From: Lentisphaerota bacterium
GTDB lineage: Bacteria; Verrucomicrobiota; Kiritimatiellia; RFP12; UBA3636
Assembly: GCA_022837245.1 (NCBI GenBank)
Contig: JALHHX010000145.1
Span: 1-12,083 of the forward strand
Direction of reading: 5' to 3'
Length of the DNA: 12,083 nucleotides
The notes beneath the pieces were generated by a model. The model made no database searches. It was not told the DNA's origin and was given only the letters and a program-made list of their open reading frames with translations. The position numbers and the translations under genes were made by a program. Positions 1 through 7,217 of this stretch are shown piece after piece (position 1 is the stretch's first letter; each line of letters begins with the position of its first letter).

Positions 1-1
1 C

Positions 2-67
2 GGGTGTCCGCCCCACCCCACCACTATCCTCGATGCGCTGCTACGCCTCATGGGCCGGGAATTTTAA
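2..67 (+). CDS. C-terminal end of a HyfI/NuoB-like [4Fe-4S] small subunit (partial)
   Basis: Only the last 21 codons and the TAA stop (65-67) are in the window; the rest lies off the left edge. The readable tail starts GCPPHPTTILDALLRLMG. In complex I subunit NuoB and in the hydrogenase small subunits HyfI/HycG/MbhJ, a PGCPP motif near the C-terminus supplies the last cysteine ligand of the proximal [4Fe-4S] cluster (N2 in complex I), followed by a short helix of this kind. The call therefore rests on one motif plus the context: the next five genes are the other subunits of the same complex. The stop overlaps the AAGGA ribosome site of the next gene, so the two are in one transcript. It would pass electrons between a ferredoxin-like partner and the large subunit. 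Whether the other three cysteines are present cannot be seen. Confidence 0.72.
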   Translation, partial: GCPPHPTTILDALLRLMGREF

Positions 68-79
68 GGAACCACCAAA

Positions 80-1999
80 GTGATCTTCATTCCTATCCTG
101 TTTTTGTGTCTTGGCGCACTAATATCGGCCGCCCTAAAGCCAAAACACGCGCCAGTTGCCGGCTGTATAACCGCCTGCGTTGGTTGTGCTGCCATGCCCT
201 TTTTCCACGCTCTTCTTTCGCTGAAGTGGTCTGTGCCGGGCTATGCCGGAGCTTTTGAACTGTTTTTTATGCTCCCTATCGCAGTGCTCGGCATTGCGGC
301 TGCTGTGAATTCCATCGGCTATTTGAAGGGACACGGCGCCGAACGCGCAAATTTTTACTGGTTCTTCTTCAATCTTATGCTCGCCGCGATGTTCGCGGTT
401 GTAACGGTTGAATCGCCAGTGCTCTTTCTCCTCGCTTGGGAGACAATGGGCGTTGCGAGCGCTGCGCTCGTTGCGTTCAACTACAAATCGCCCTCTTCGA
501 TGCGGGCAACCTGGATATACCTCGTAGCGTGCCATGCTGGCGCAGCGTTTCTAATGTTAATGTTCGCCGCCCGCGCCGCCGTTGTTCCATCGGCGACCGC
601 TGTGTTCGTGTTTGCGATCCTCGGCTTCGGGCTCAAAGCCGGCTTTGCGGGTCTCCATGTGTGGCTGCCGGAAGCTCACCCGGCTGCCCCCGCGCCGATA
701 TCGGCCATCATGTCCGGCGCAATGATCAACTTGGGTTTCCTCGGCATTTTCAAGTTCGGGCTCGTCTCTATCCCTCCCGAAGTCGTGGGGTGGACATTCT
801 TGGTGCTTGGCATCGCCGGGGCGTTGCTTGGCATCATTTTCGCCCTGCCGCAAAAGGATTTAAAGAGACTCCTCGCTTTTTCAAGCATCGAAAACATGGG
901 TGTCATAGCCATTGCAGCCGGGCTCGGGTTCCTTGGCATCGCCAACAAACTTCCCGCAGTCTCTGCCTGCGGTTTCACCGGCGCGGCGCTGCACCTGATC
1001 AACCACTCCCTTCTTAAGGGTTGCCTTTTCTTTTGTGCGGGTGCAGTGCTCAAGTCCACAGACACTCTCGACATGGATTTAACCGGCGGTCTCATGAAGC
1101 GGATGCCGAAAACCGGCACCTTGTTCGCGCTAAATTCCGCCGCAATCAGCGGCATGCCTCCCCTAAACGGGTTTGTCGGCGAATTCTTCATATACATAGC
1201 GGCATTCTTTGGCGTTATGAACGGTGACGGACCGCTCGCCGCTGGATGTATCGGCGCCGCAATTTCGCTGGCGCTTGTTGGCGGGCTTGCCGTGGCGGCG
1301 TTCAGCAAGGCGATCGGAGCGACGTTCCTTGGCGAACCACGTTCCGAATGTGCCGTCTACGCAACGGAAGCGCCGCGATCTATGACGCACTCTGCCGGAA
1401 CTCTTTTCTTACTAAGTCTCTGCTCGGCCTTCCTCGCGCCACTTGTGTTGCACCGGGTTTTCACAGGCCTCGAAATGTACTCTTTCGCAGGGGCGTTTTT
1501 GAATCTTTTCATCGCATTCGCAGCAATGCTTCTCATCGCCGTCATCGTATTGATCGTGCGATTCCGGTTGCTTCCGCGCTCGGAGGATCACATCCCCGGG
1601 CCAACTTGGGACTGCGGCTACGCGAAGCCTACAGCACGCATGGCATACACTGGTACATCGTTCACACAGCCGCTGGCAGATTTGTTTTCGCCTTTAGTGC
1701 ATCCGGTCAGACGCCTTGTGAAACCGACGGGGCTCTTCCCCGAACAGGCCTCCGCCGACTTGGAGGCGCCCGATGTCGGGATTCGCTTCCTATGGAGACC
1801 CGTCTTCAGCCGATTCTCAGGCTTGGCAAGGCGAATCCATCCAGTGCAATCGGGTCATCTGCATGCGTACATCCTGGCCATGGTATTAGCCATGGCGGCG
1901 ATGCTCATTTGGGGGATGCTGGCTGAAGCCAAACAACTGACACCATCGCACACACACGATGGGCATGCGTGCGCTGAACTGCACGAGACGGGGATTTGA
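80..1999 (+). CDS. HyfB-like (NuoL/Mrp-antiporter type) proton-translocating membrane subunit of an Ehr/hydrogenase-4-like complex
   Basis: This 639-residue, highly hydrophobic protein (E. coli HyfB is about 670) belongs to the proton-conducting transporter family. Visible family signatures, in order: AWETMG with the conserved TM glutamate E121; KAGFAGLHVWLPEAHPAAPAP with K186, H193, W195 and H200; KRLLAFSSIENMG at 262-274; LINHSLLKG with H309 and K313; ISGMPPLNGFVGEF at about 356-369; and AFSKAIGATFLGEPRS with K410. These charged residues form the proton path in NuoL-type subunits, and all appear intact. A final hydrophobic helix lies near 612-627. The start is GTG at 80, chosen because AAGGA at 66-70 sits 9 nt upstream and the reading begins directly with a membrane segment. 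It follows the small-subunit stop by 12 nt and is followed 4 nt later by the HyfC-like gene, so it lies within an operon. The family assignment is firm; the specific complex type comes from the neighbours. Confidence 0.93.
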   Translation: MIFIPILFLCLGALISAALKPKHAPVAGCITACVGCAAMPFFHALLSLKWSVPGYAGAFELFFMLPIAVLGIAAAVNSIGYLKGHGAERANFYWFFFNLMLAAMFAVVTVESPVLFLLAWETMGVASAALVAFNYKSPSSMRATWIYLVACHAGAAFLMLMFAARAAVVPSATAVFVFAILGFGLKAGFAGLHVWLPEAHPAAPAPISAIMSGAMINLGFLGIFKFGLVSIPPEVVGWTFLVLGIAGALLGIIFALPQKDLKRLLAFSSIENMGVIAIAAGLGFLGIANKLPAVSACGFTGAALHLINHSLLKGCLFFCAGAVLKSTDTLDMDLTGGLMKRMPKTGTLFALNSAAISGMPPLNGFVGEFFIYIAAFFGVMNGDGPLAAGCIGAAISLALVGGLAVAAFSKAIGATFLGEPRSECAVYATEAPRSMTHSAGTLFLLSLCSAFLAPLVLHRVFTGLEMYSFAGAFLNLFIAFAAMLLIAVIVLIVRFRLLPRSEDHIPGPTWDCGYAKPTARMAYTGTSFTQPLADLFSPLVHPVRRLVKPTGLFPEQASADLEAPDVGIRFLWRPVFSRFSGLARRIHPVQSGHLHAYILAMVLAMAAMLIWGMLAEAKQLTPSHTHDGHACAELHETGI

Positions 2000-2003
2000 C
2001 GCC

Positions 2004-2915
2004 ATGTGGTACTTCTGCTTTATACTCTCGCTCCTGCTCGCCCCGCTACTGCCAGGCATCATCAACAAAACCAAGGCCTTCTACGCCGGACGCCACGGAC
2101 CGCGCCTTATGCAACTTTACCACGACATCGCCAAGCTATTACGGAAAGGCACAGTGCGGAGCACAACCTCCACCTGGGTTCTAACTGTGGCACCGAGCCT
2201 CTCGCTTGCAGCTACGCTGACCGCGGCGCTGTTCATGCCGTTTGGGGTCACCCCGTCGCCGCTGGCGTTCGAAGGAGACCTTGTGGTCTTTTTCTACATT
2301 CTTGCCGCCGGACGCATGGCGACCGTGCTGGGAAGCCTCGACACCGGTTCCGCGTTCGAAGGCATGGGCGCCTCGCGCGAAGTTCAGTTCTCGGCGCTGT
2401 GCGAAGCAGTCTCTTTTGCGGTTATTGCATTCCTCGCCATGCTCACAGGACGACTCAGTCTTTCCAGTGCCCTTAACGGCTTCGATTCTACAGCATGGTC
2501 GCAAACCGGCACATCGATGGCGCTCGCCGTGGCGGCGTTTTTTGTGGCGCTGCTTTCGGAGAACAGCCGTGTGCCGTTCGGCGATCCCGAGACGCACCTT
2601 GAGCTGACCATGGTGCATGAAGCGATGGTGCTCGATAATTCAGGCCCCGACTTCGCCCTGATCGAGTACGCGTCAGCGATCAAGCTTTGGCTCATGGTCT
2701 CGTTTATCGTCCTGCTCATTCTGCCGTTCCACCCTTCATCATCGATTGTACCGACCTTACTCTACTTCGCGGGCGTCTTCATCATGACAATCGTCATCGG
2801 CGTGGTGGAATCAGTGATAGCCCGCTTCCGCTTCCTGAAGGTTCCACAAGTTTTCGCAGGCGCGCTTGCTTTGGCGCTTGTGGCTATAATGATTTTCTCG
2901 TTCTTTAAGATATAA
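2004..2915 (+). CDS. HyfC-like (NuoH type) membrane subunit
   Basis: This 303-residue integral membrane protein (E. coli HyfC about 315) is of the respiratory-chain complex I subunit 1 family, which links the hydrophilic redox arm to the proton-pumping arm. Family blocks are clear: KAFYAGRHGPRLMQLYHDIAK early in the protein; LDTGSAFEGMGASREVQFSAL near the middle; and ENSRVPFGDPETHLELTMVHE followed by DFALIEYASAIKL in the C-terminal half. The E, D and R residues in these loops face the quinone-site/proton-entry region in NuoH. I chose ATG 2004 over an upstream in-frame ATG (1959): the extra 15 residues would overlap the previous gene by 41 nt and are not hydrophobic, whereas MWYFCFILSLLLAP begins the first membrane helix. 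GAGACGGGG just upstream can act as the ribosome site. The TAA stop is 2 nt before the next ATG. Confidence 0.93.
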   Translation: MWYFCFILSLLLAPLLPGIINKTKAFYAGRHGPRLMQLYHDIAKLLRKGTVRSTTSTWVLTVAPSLSLAATLTAALFMPFGVTPSPLAFEGDLVVFFYILAAGRMATVLGSLDTGSAFEGMGASREVQFSALCEAVSFAVIAFLAMLTGRLSLSSALNGFDSTAWSQTGTSMALAVAAFFVALLSENSRVPFGDPETHLELTMVHEAMVLDNSGPDFALIEYASAIKLWLMVSFIVLLILPFHPSSSIVPTLLYFAGVFIMTIVIGVVESVIARFRFLKVPQVFAGALALALVAIMIFSFFKI

Positions 2916-2917
2916 TA

Positions 2918-3589
2918 ATGATTGAACTAACTGAAGTAATCTTGGCGCTAATACTGCTGACCAATATAATGATGGCCGGCTCAAGCCGTCTTATGCGCTG
3001 CATAAAAGTCATCACCTTGCAAGGTGTGCTTATCGGGCTGTTGCCGCTTGCGGTTGCCGATTGGTCGCCTGGCTTCCCGCACTTGAACGTTGTCTTTGCC
3101 TCGGCTATGAACCTCGCCGTCAAGGGCATTGCTCTGCCATACCTGCTCTCATACGTGGTGCACAATGTCGGTGTGAAGCGTGAAATAGAACCTTTCGTGG
3201 GCTACTCGGCATCCGTCGCAATCGTGTTTTCCATGACCGCGCTGTCGTTCCTCGTCGCATCGCGGTTCAACCTCACAGAGGGCATCGTGTCCAATCTCGC
3301 GGCGCCTACGTCCTTCGCCACTATCTGCACAGGGCTTTTCATGATTATCGCCCGACGCAAGGCCATCACACAGGTCGTCGGCTTTCTCATGTTCGAGAAT
3401 GGCATAGCGGTGTTTGGCACAGGGATAATGCTCGAATACGGGCTATTCGTAGAACTCGGCATACTCCTCGACGTCTTCGTGCTCGTCTTCATCATGGGCA
3501 TCGCGATCTTCCACATAAACCGCGAGTTTTCACACATCAACGCCGACGAGCTCAACCTCCTGGGCGACAAACCTGGGGAGGAACACTGA
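2918..3589 (+). CDS. HyfE-like (NuoK-related) membrane subunit
   Basis: This is a 223-residue hydrophobic protein (E. coli HyfE is 216). Its C-terminal half carries the HyfE signature RRKAITQVVGFLMFENGIAVFG (about 146-167), including the membrane-embedded glutamate of NuoK-like subunits, and then a further membrane segment, ELGILLDVFVLVFIMGIAIFH, ending in a short cytoplasmic tail. In hydrogenase-4-type complexes HyfE combines NuoK-like and NuoJ-like features and contributes to the ion path between the HyfC and antiporter-type subunits. The start codon lies only 2 nt after the previous stop (TAATAATG), and no strong ribosome site is visible, so translation is probably coupled to the upstream gene. 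GGGGAGGA near its own 3' end (3575-3582) serves the following gene. Confidence 0.9.
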   Translation: MIELTEVILALILLTNIMMAGSSRLMRCIKVITLQGVLIGLLPLAVADWSPGFPHLNVVFASAMNLAVKGIALPYLLSYVVHNVGVKREIEPFVGYSASVAIVFSMTALSFLVASRFNLTEGIVSNLAAPTSFATICTGLFMIIARRKAITQVVGFLMFENGIAVFGTGIMLEYGLFVELGILLDVFVLVFIMGIAIFHINREFSHINADELNLLGDKPGEEH

Positions 3590-3590
3590 T

Positions 3591-5030
3591 ATGCTTCTTC
3601 TTTTGCTCTCTATCCTCCCCTTCGCCTTCGCTATGCTGATAGCGCTCTGCGGAGAGCGCCGACGACTCGCACGCACGTTGCTCGCGCTATGCGGCGCTTC
3701 TCATGCGGCACTGACGTTCTACCTGCTCACTGCTGCCAAGTTCGGTTTGCCAGGTGTCAACGTTTCAACTTCACGCTACATAGCATACACGCCGGAAGAC
3801 CCGATCCAGACCACGGTTCTCGCCATAACGTCGCTGCTGTTCCTCTTTGTTTCCATACATTCGACCAAGTGGATTCCCGCAGAACGCAAACTCGAATCGC
3901 ATGGCGACGAATCCGCATTCATGCGCGAGAACGTTTTTCTAGCCTTCATGGCGACTTTTCTCGGATCTATGACGGTTGTCACCCTTGCCTCCAACTTCGG
4001 TCTTCTCTGGGTGGCAATCGAAGCAACCACGCTTCTCAGTGCTCCGCTAATAATCTTCCACCGCAACGCCGGCTCAATCGAAGCGATGTGGAAGTACATG
4101 CTGATTTGCTCGGTCGGCATCGGTTTCGCCCTATTCGGGACAATGCTCATGGCGCACTCTGCGCAGCTATCAGGCGGAACCGCCGCCGGTCTTGATTTCG
4201 CCGCGCTTCACGCCTCGCGCGATTCTTTCAACCCGGTCTGGTTCAAAGCAGCGTTCATTATTGCCATAGCGGGATACGGAACGAAGATGGGCCTCGCCCC
4301 GTTCCACACATGGTTGCCAGACGCACATAGCGAAGCCCCGGCGACCGTTTCCGCCCTCCTCTCGGGCTCGCTGCTTAACTGCTCTTTTCTTGCCATCACC
4401 CGCTTCCGCGCCATCGCACCTTCATCCGTAGCCACGTTCTGCGACAAGCTAATGATAGCGCTAGGGGTATTTTCCGTCGCCGTCGCCGCAATCTTCATAG
4501 TGCGACAGCGCGACTTTAAACGAATGCTCGCCTACTCGAGCGTCGAACACATGGGACTGGTGCTGATTCTCTCCGCACTTGGCTCGAAACTCCTCCCGAT
4601 GCACATCGCATTCCACTCGCTTGTCAAGACCACACTCTTCCTTGTCGCCGGCAACATTCTGCTGGCATACGGCACTCGCTCCGTACAATCCATACACGGC
4701 ATGTTTGCAAAAATGCCCGTCAACGCCGCCCTGTGGACTATCGGCATCCTTCTAATCTGTGGAACTCCGCCCTCCCCGCTTTTCATAACCGAGTTTTCTC
4801 TTGTTTTTGAAGGCGGATTGGTGCTCGGCTGTGTCATATTGTTCCTTCTCTTCATTGTGTTCTGCGGGATGTCCCACACAATGATTTCAATGACGATGGG
4901 CAGTTCTGACGACTCCGCTACGCAGCCGCGAGAGACGCCGCGCGCACTATACGCCGTCCCTTTAGGAATCATAGCCGCGGTCACCGCCATAGGAATAGCG
5001 GCATTCCTAACCATTACGCTGCCGATTTAG
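3591..5030 (+). CDS. HyfF-like (NuoN/NuoM, Mrp-antiporter type) proton-translocating membrane subunit
   Basis: This 479-residue protein (E. coli HyfF 526) is a second antiporter-type subunit of the same complex. Signatures seen: LLWVAIEATTLLSAPLI with E144; GYGTKMGLAPFHTWLPDAHSE with K232, H239, W241 and H246; KRMLAYSSVEHMGL (310-323); FHSLVKTTLFLVAGN with H342 and K346; and CGTPPSPLFITEF (390-402) with E401. The ATTLLSAPLI(I/Y)FHR...WKY block is typical of HyfF and distinguishes it from the HyfB-type paralogue at 80-1999. A strong ribosome site GGGGAGGA at 3575-3582 precedes ATG 3591, which lies one base after the HyfE-like stop. With HyfB this gives two potential proton channels in the membrane arm. 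It appears intact; it is about 45 residues shorter than E. coli HyfF, mostly at the C-terminus. Confidence 0.92.
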   Translation: MLLLLLSILPFAFAMLIALCGERRRLARTLLALCGASHAALTFYLLTAAKFGLPGVNVSTSRYIAYTPEDPIQTTVLAITSLLFLFVSIHSTKWIPAERKLESHGDESAFMRENVFLAFMATFLGSMTVVTLASNFGLLWVAIEATTLLSAPLIIFHRNAGSIEAMWKYMLICSVGIGFALFGTMLMAHSAQLSGGTAAGLDFAALHASRDSFNPVWFKAAFIIAIAGYGTKMGLAPFHTWLPDAHSEAPATVSALLSGSLLNCSFLAITRFRAIAPSSVATFCDKLMIALGVFSVAVAAIFIVRQRDFKRMLAYSSVEHMGLVLILSALGSKLLPMHIAFHSLVKTTLFLVAGNILLAYGTRSVQSIHGMFAKMPVNAALWTIGILLICGTPPSPLFITEFSLVFEGGLVLGCVILFLLFIVFCGMSHTMISMTMGSSDDSATQPRETPRALYAVPLGIIAAVTAIGIAAFLTITLPI

Positions 5031-5040
5031 TTTAAACGCC

Positions 5041-5625
5041 ATGATCAATCTCTGTAATTTCATAACCATCAAGCACGCCGCGCAAACTGACATCGGCGCA
5101 ATTCCGATCATCACGCCCGAACTCCTGCGGACTTCTATAGTCGAGCTGACCGCCACCCCTTCCGTGCGGATCCTTGCTTTTTTCGCGATGCCGTTCGACC
5201 CCGCGCGCAATGACTCAATGCCGTACCGTCTATTCGCTATCCTCGCCGACGCCGGATCGCACTCTCTCCTCGCCGCTTCGACCCCCGTCGCATACGAATA
5301 CCCTTCTTTCACTCCATCCATCCCCGCGCTCCACCTTTTCGAACGGGAAATAGCCGAACAATACGGGATAGTCCCCAAGGGGCATCCATGGCTTAAACCC
5401 GTCCGCTACCACAAACCGATCGACCCCTCACGCGACGCCTGGAGCCGCGCCGCCGACGCCACGATAGAACCAGCCGTCACGACATACTTCGAGCTCGATG
5501 GGGCAGCCGTCCACGAAGTCGCCGTAGGCCCCGTCCATGCTGGCGTCATCGAACCCGGCCACTTCCGCTTCCAATGTCTCGGACCAGCACCGCGGAATCG
5601 AACGTATGCTCGAAGGCGGTCCTGA
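5041..5625 (+). CDS. HyfG-like large subunit, N-terminal NuoC (30 kDa) part; frame-interrupted
   Basis: In hydrogenase-4 and Ehr complexes HyfG is one protein: a NuoC-like domain joined to a NuoD/hydrogenase large-subunit domain. This reading frame gives the NuoC-like domain, with TPSIPALHLFEREIAEQYG and GHPWLKPVRYH (about 91-124), then the first large-subunit block VGPVHAGVIEPGHFRFQC (162-179). After C179 (codon 5575-5577) the frame yields a basic, non-homologous tail (RNRTYARRRS) and stops at 5623-5625, while the expected continuation QHRGIERM appears in the +1 frame from 5585. So this gene and the 5537-6580 frame are two pieces of one ancestral gene, 5041-6580. ATG 5041 follows the HyfF-like stop by 10 nt; no clear ribosome site is seen. 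The genuine homologous part is 5041 to about 5577. If translated as is, it would make a truncated NuoC-like protein. Confidence 0.85.
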   Translation: MINLCNFITIKHAAQTDIGAIPIITPELLRTSIVELTATPSVRILAFFAMPFDPARNDSMPYRLFAILADAGSHSLLAASTPVAYEYPSFTPSIPALHLFEREIAEQYGIVPKGHPWLKPVRYHKPIDPSRDAWSRAADATIEPAVTTYFELDGAAVHEVAVGPVHAGVIEPGHFRFQCLGPAPRNRTYARRRS

Positions 5626-6580
5626 TCAGCTTTCCATCCACTTCGCAGAAACTGCGGCAGGTGACACCACCGCTGCCTCCGCCGCCAACTACGCCACTAT
5701 CGTCGAGGCTCTTTCCTCAACGCATGCCTCCAGAGACTCGCTCCTTCTGCGCCGCATTTTGCTCGAACTTGAGCGCATAGCCAACCACGTTGGCGACCTC
5801 GGCGCCCTTGCCGGCGATGTCGCTTACCTTCCCACCTCCTCTTACTGCGGACGCATCCGCGGCGAATACCTTAACATGACGGCGGAAATCGCCGGCAACA
5901 GATTCGGCCGCAACGTCATAGTTCCAGGCGGTATGAGAACCGGTCTCACATCCGAGAAAGCAGTTAAAATCCGCGACTGGCTGATACGCTCAAAACGCGA
6001 TCTGGACAGCGCCCTCGACATGATGCTCGACGAGGCCACAGTACTCGATCGTTTCGAACATACCGGCACCGTTTCAGCCGAAGATGCGCGCGCAATCGGC
6101 GCGGTGGGCGTTGCCGCGCGTGCTTCAGGTCTTGCCATAGACTCTCGTTTCGACCTGACGGCCTCTGACGAAGAGTCCGCGGATCAGCGATTCCCGTTCC
6201 CTTTAACTATGCTTCCGACTGTTGAGGGTGACGTGCTATCGCGCATCAAAATCCGCCGCCACGAAATCAACGTCTCGCACGCATGGCTTCACGAGGTCTT
6301 GGAAGCAGTCGCCGCCGATCCGCTAACCGACGTCACCCCGGCTCCAACCAAACCTCTAGCCCAGGAAACCATTGCCGTATCCGTAGTGGAAGCTTGGCGT
6401 GGCGAACTCGTCCATATAGCCGTAACCGACGCCGCCAGCTGTTTCAGCCGCTATAAAATCGTCGACCCGTCATTCCGCAACTGGTTTGCATTGGCGTTGG
6501 CCCTGCGCGGCGAGCAAATCTCTGACTTCCCCATCTGCAACAAGAGTTTCAACCTCTCCTATTGTGGCCACGACCTGTAG
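5537..6580 (+). CDS. HyfG-like large subunit, NuoD-type catalytic part lacking NiFe ligands; frame-interrupted
   Basis: Homology begins at QHRGIERM (DNA 5585). The 16 residues from ATG 5537 to there are the shadow of the NuoC frame, so 5537 is probably not a real start and no ribosome site precedes it. Family blocks: HRGIERMLEGG, LLELERIANHVGDLGALAGD (75-94), RNVIVPGGMRTG (125-136), VEAWRGELVHIAVTD, and a C-terminus SDFPICNKSFNLSYCGHDL. In NiFe hydrogenases the active site is held by an N-terminal CxxC and a C-terminal DPCxxC. Here the N-terminal site reads ETAAGDTT (38-45) with no cysteine, and the C-terminal site reads NLSYCG, with serine and glycine at the aligned positions. That is the pattern of Ehr (hydrogenase-related) large subunits, which sit between complex I and hydrogenases. 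Together with the NuoC part the repaired protein would be about 524 residues, close to HyfG (555). The TAG stop lies directly after the conserved tail. Confidence 0.88.
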   Translation: MLASSNPATSASNVSDQHRGIERMLEGGPDQLSIHFAETAAGDTTAASAANYATIVEALSSTHASRDSLLLRRILLELERIANHVGDLGALAGDVAYLPTSSYCGRIRGEYLNMTAEIAGNRFGRNVIVPGGMRTGLTSEKAVKIRDWLIRSKRDLDSALDMMLDEATVLDRFEHTGTVSAEDARAIGAVGVAARASGLAIDSRFDLTASDEESADQRFPFPLTMLPTVEGDVLSRIKIRRHEINVSHAWLHEVLEAVAADPLTDVTPAPTKPLAQETIAVSVVEAWRGELVHIAVTDAASCFSRYKIVDPSFRNWFALALALRGEQISDFPICNKSFNLSYCGHDL

Positions 6581-6613
6581 TCAGATAAAGAACGCTAATC
6601 GAGAACCTAATGG

Positions 6614-6642
6614 TGGACTTATTTTCACGCATGCTTCATAAT
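6614..6642 (+). promoter_or_regulatory. Candidate sigma70-type promoter for the DUF488 gene
   Basis: TGGACT (6614-6619, 4 of 6 matches to TTGACA), a 17-bp spacer and CATAAT (6637-6642, 5 of 6 matches to TATAAT) lie in the gap after the Ehr operon. A start near 6649 would leave a leader of about 40 nt before ATG 6689. Seen by eye only; short motifs like this arise by chance, and the host's sigma consensus is unknown. Confidence 0.38.
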
Positions 6643-6688
6643 GCGCACCGTCAAAACAAAAGTCCAACTTCAACAAAGGAGGGGCGCA

Positions 6689-7186
6689 ATGAACGACAAG
6701 AAACATACTGGCGAAAAAGCCGGCAACCCAATAAATAAACCAAATACGGGAATCTCCGTGAAACGAGTTTACGATCCGGTCTCGCCTGATGATGGGTACC
6801 GCGTGCTTGTGGACAGACTTTGGCCTCGCGGAATTAGCAAGGACAACGCAGCGTTCGACGAATGGCTTAAGGATGTGACGCCCTCAGCCGAGATCCGCAA
6901 GAGCTTCCACGCTGACCGCTCCCAGTACCCCGAGTTCGCAAGGCTGTACGAAAAAGAGCTTCGCGACGAAGCGAAGCGCGCCTCACTTGACAGCCTAGCG
7001 AAGCGGGCGGGTAAAACGCGGGTCACGCTTCTCACCGCTAGCACAGCCACATCCCCGTTCTGCTCCGTGCTCTCGGGAAACGCTGATTGCAGACGATGCT
7101 TGGTGACAAAGGGTACGATTAGGCTTAGGATTGCCTGTGCCTATGTCCTATACCCCGCCCCCTTTAAAATCGCCATTACCTCCTAG
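6689..7186 (+). CDS. DUF488 (YeaO-type) protein with an out-of-frame C-terminus
   Basis: From ATG 6689, preceded by a very strong ribosome site AAAGGAGGGG (6675-6684), the product matches the DUF488/YeaO family: VKRVYDPVSPDDGYRVLVDR (24-43), LWPRGISKD, FDEWLKDVTPSAEIRKSF, and RVTLLTAS (111-118). The family has no established biochemical activity. An upstream in-frame ATG (6641) adds 16 unlike residues and ignores the ribosome site, so I rejected it. An N-terminal stretch of about 22 residues precedes the domain. After S118 the frame becomes unlike the family. The expected ending (H-N-H-A-V-V-L-type) is found in another frame as HSHIPVLLRALGKR followed by TGA at 7084-7086. The normal link of about four residues before it is missing, a shortfall of 13 nt. 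The ancestral gene thus probably ended at 7086, and the 7087-7186 extension is read-through. It may be a recent pseudogene or a sequence error. Confidence 0.75.
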   Translation: MNDKKHTGEKAGNPINKPNTGISVKRVYDPVSPDDGYRVLVDRLWPRGISKDNAAFDEWLKDVTPSAEIRKSFHADRSQYPEFARLYEKELRDEAKRASLDSLAKRAGKTRVTLLTASTATSPFCSVLSGNADCRRCLVTKGTIRLRIACAYVLYPAPFKIAITS

Positions 7187-7217
7187 CCCCAAATAGCCCG
7201 GGATCCTCTTCAATCCC

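Noticed and set aside
4..258. 84-residue frame starting at GTG 4
   Set aside because: It runs out of frame with both the small-subunit tail (2-67) and the HyfB-like gene and resembles no protein; it is a shadow.
5537..5584. A natural split of hyfG into separate nuoC and nuoD genes, or a programmed +1 shift
   Set aside because: A split or programmed shift would keep the conserved residues. Here about twelve core residues are missing, the ATG at 5537 has no ribosome site, and its first 16 residues are not family-like.
5041..6580. Calling this a NiFe hydrogenase (hydrogenase-4) catalytic subunit
   Set aside because: Both ligand motifs (CxxC and DPCxxC) are absent from the large subunit; an Ehr-type subunit fits better.
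6628..6645. Hairpin CGCAT/ATGCG as a terminator for the Ehr operon
   Set aside because: The stem is only 5 bp with an 8-nt loop and no following T-run, and it overlaps the candidate -10 box.
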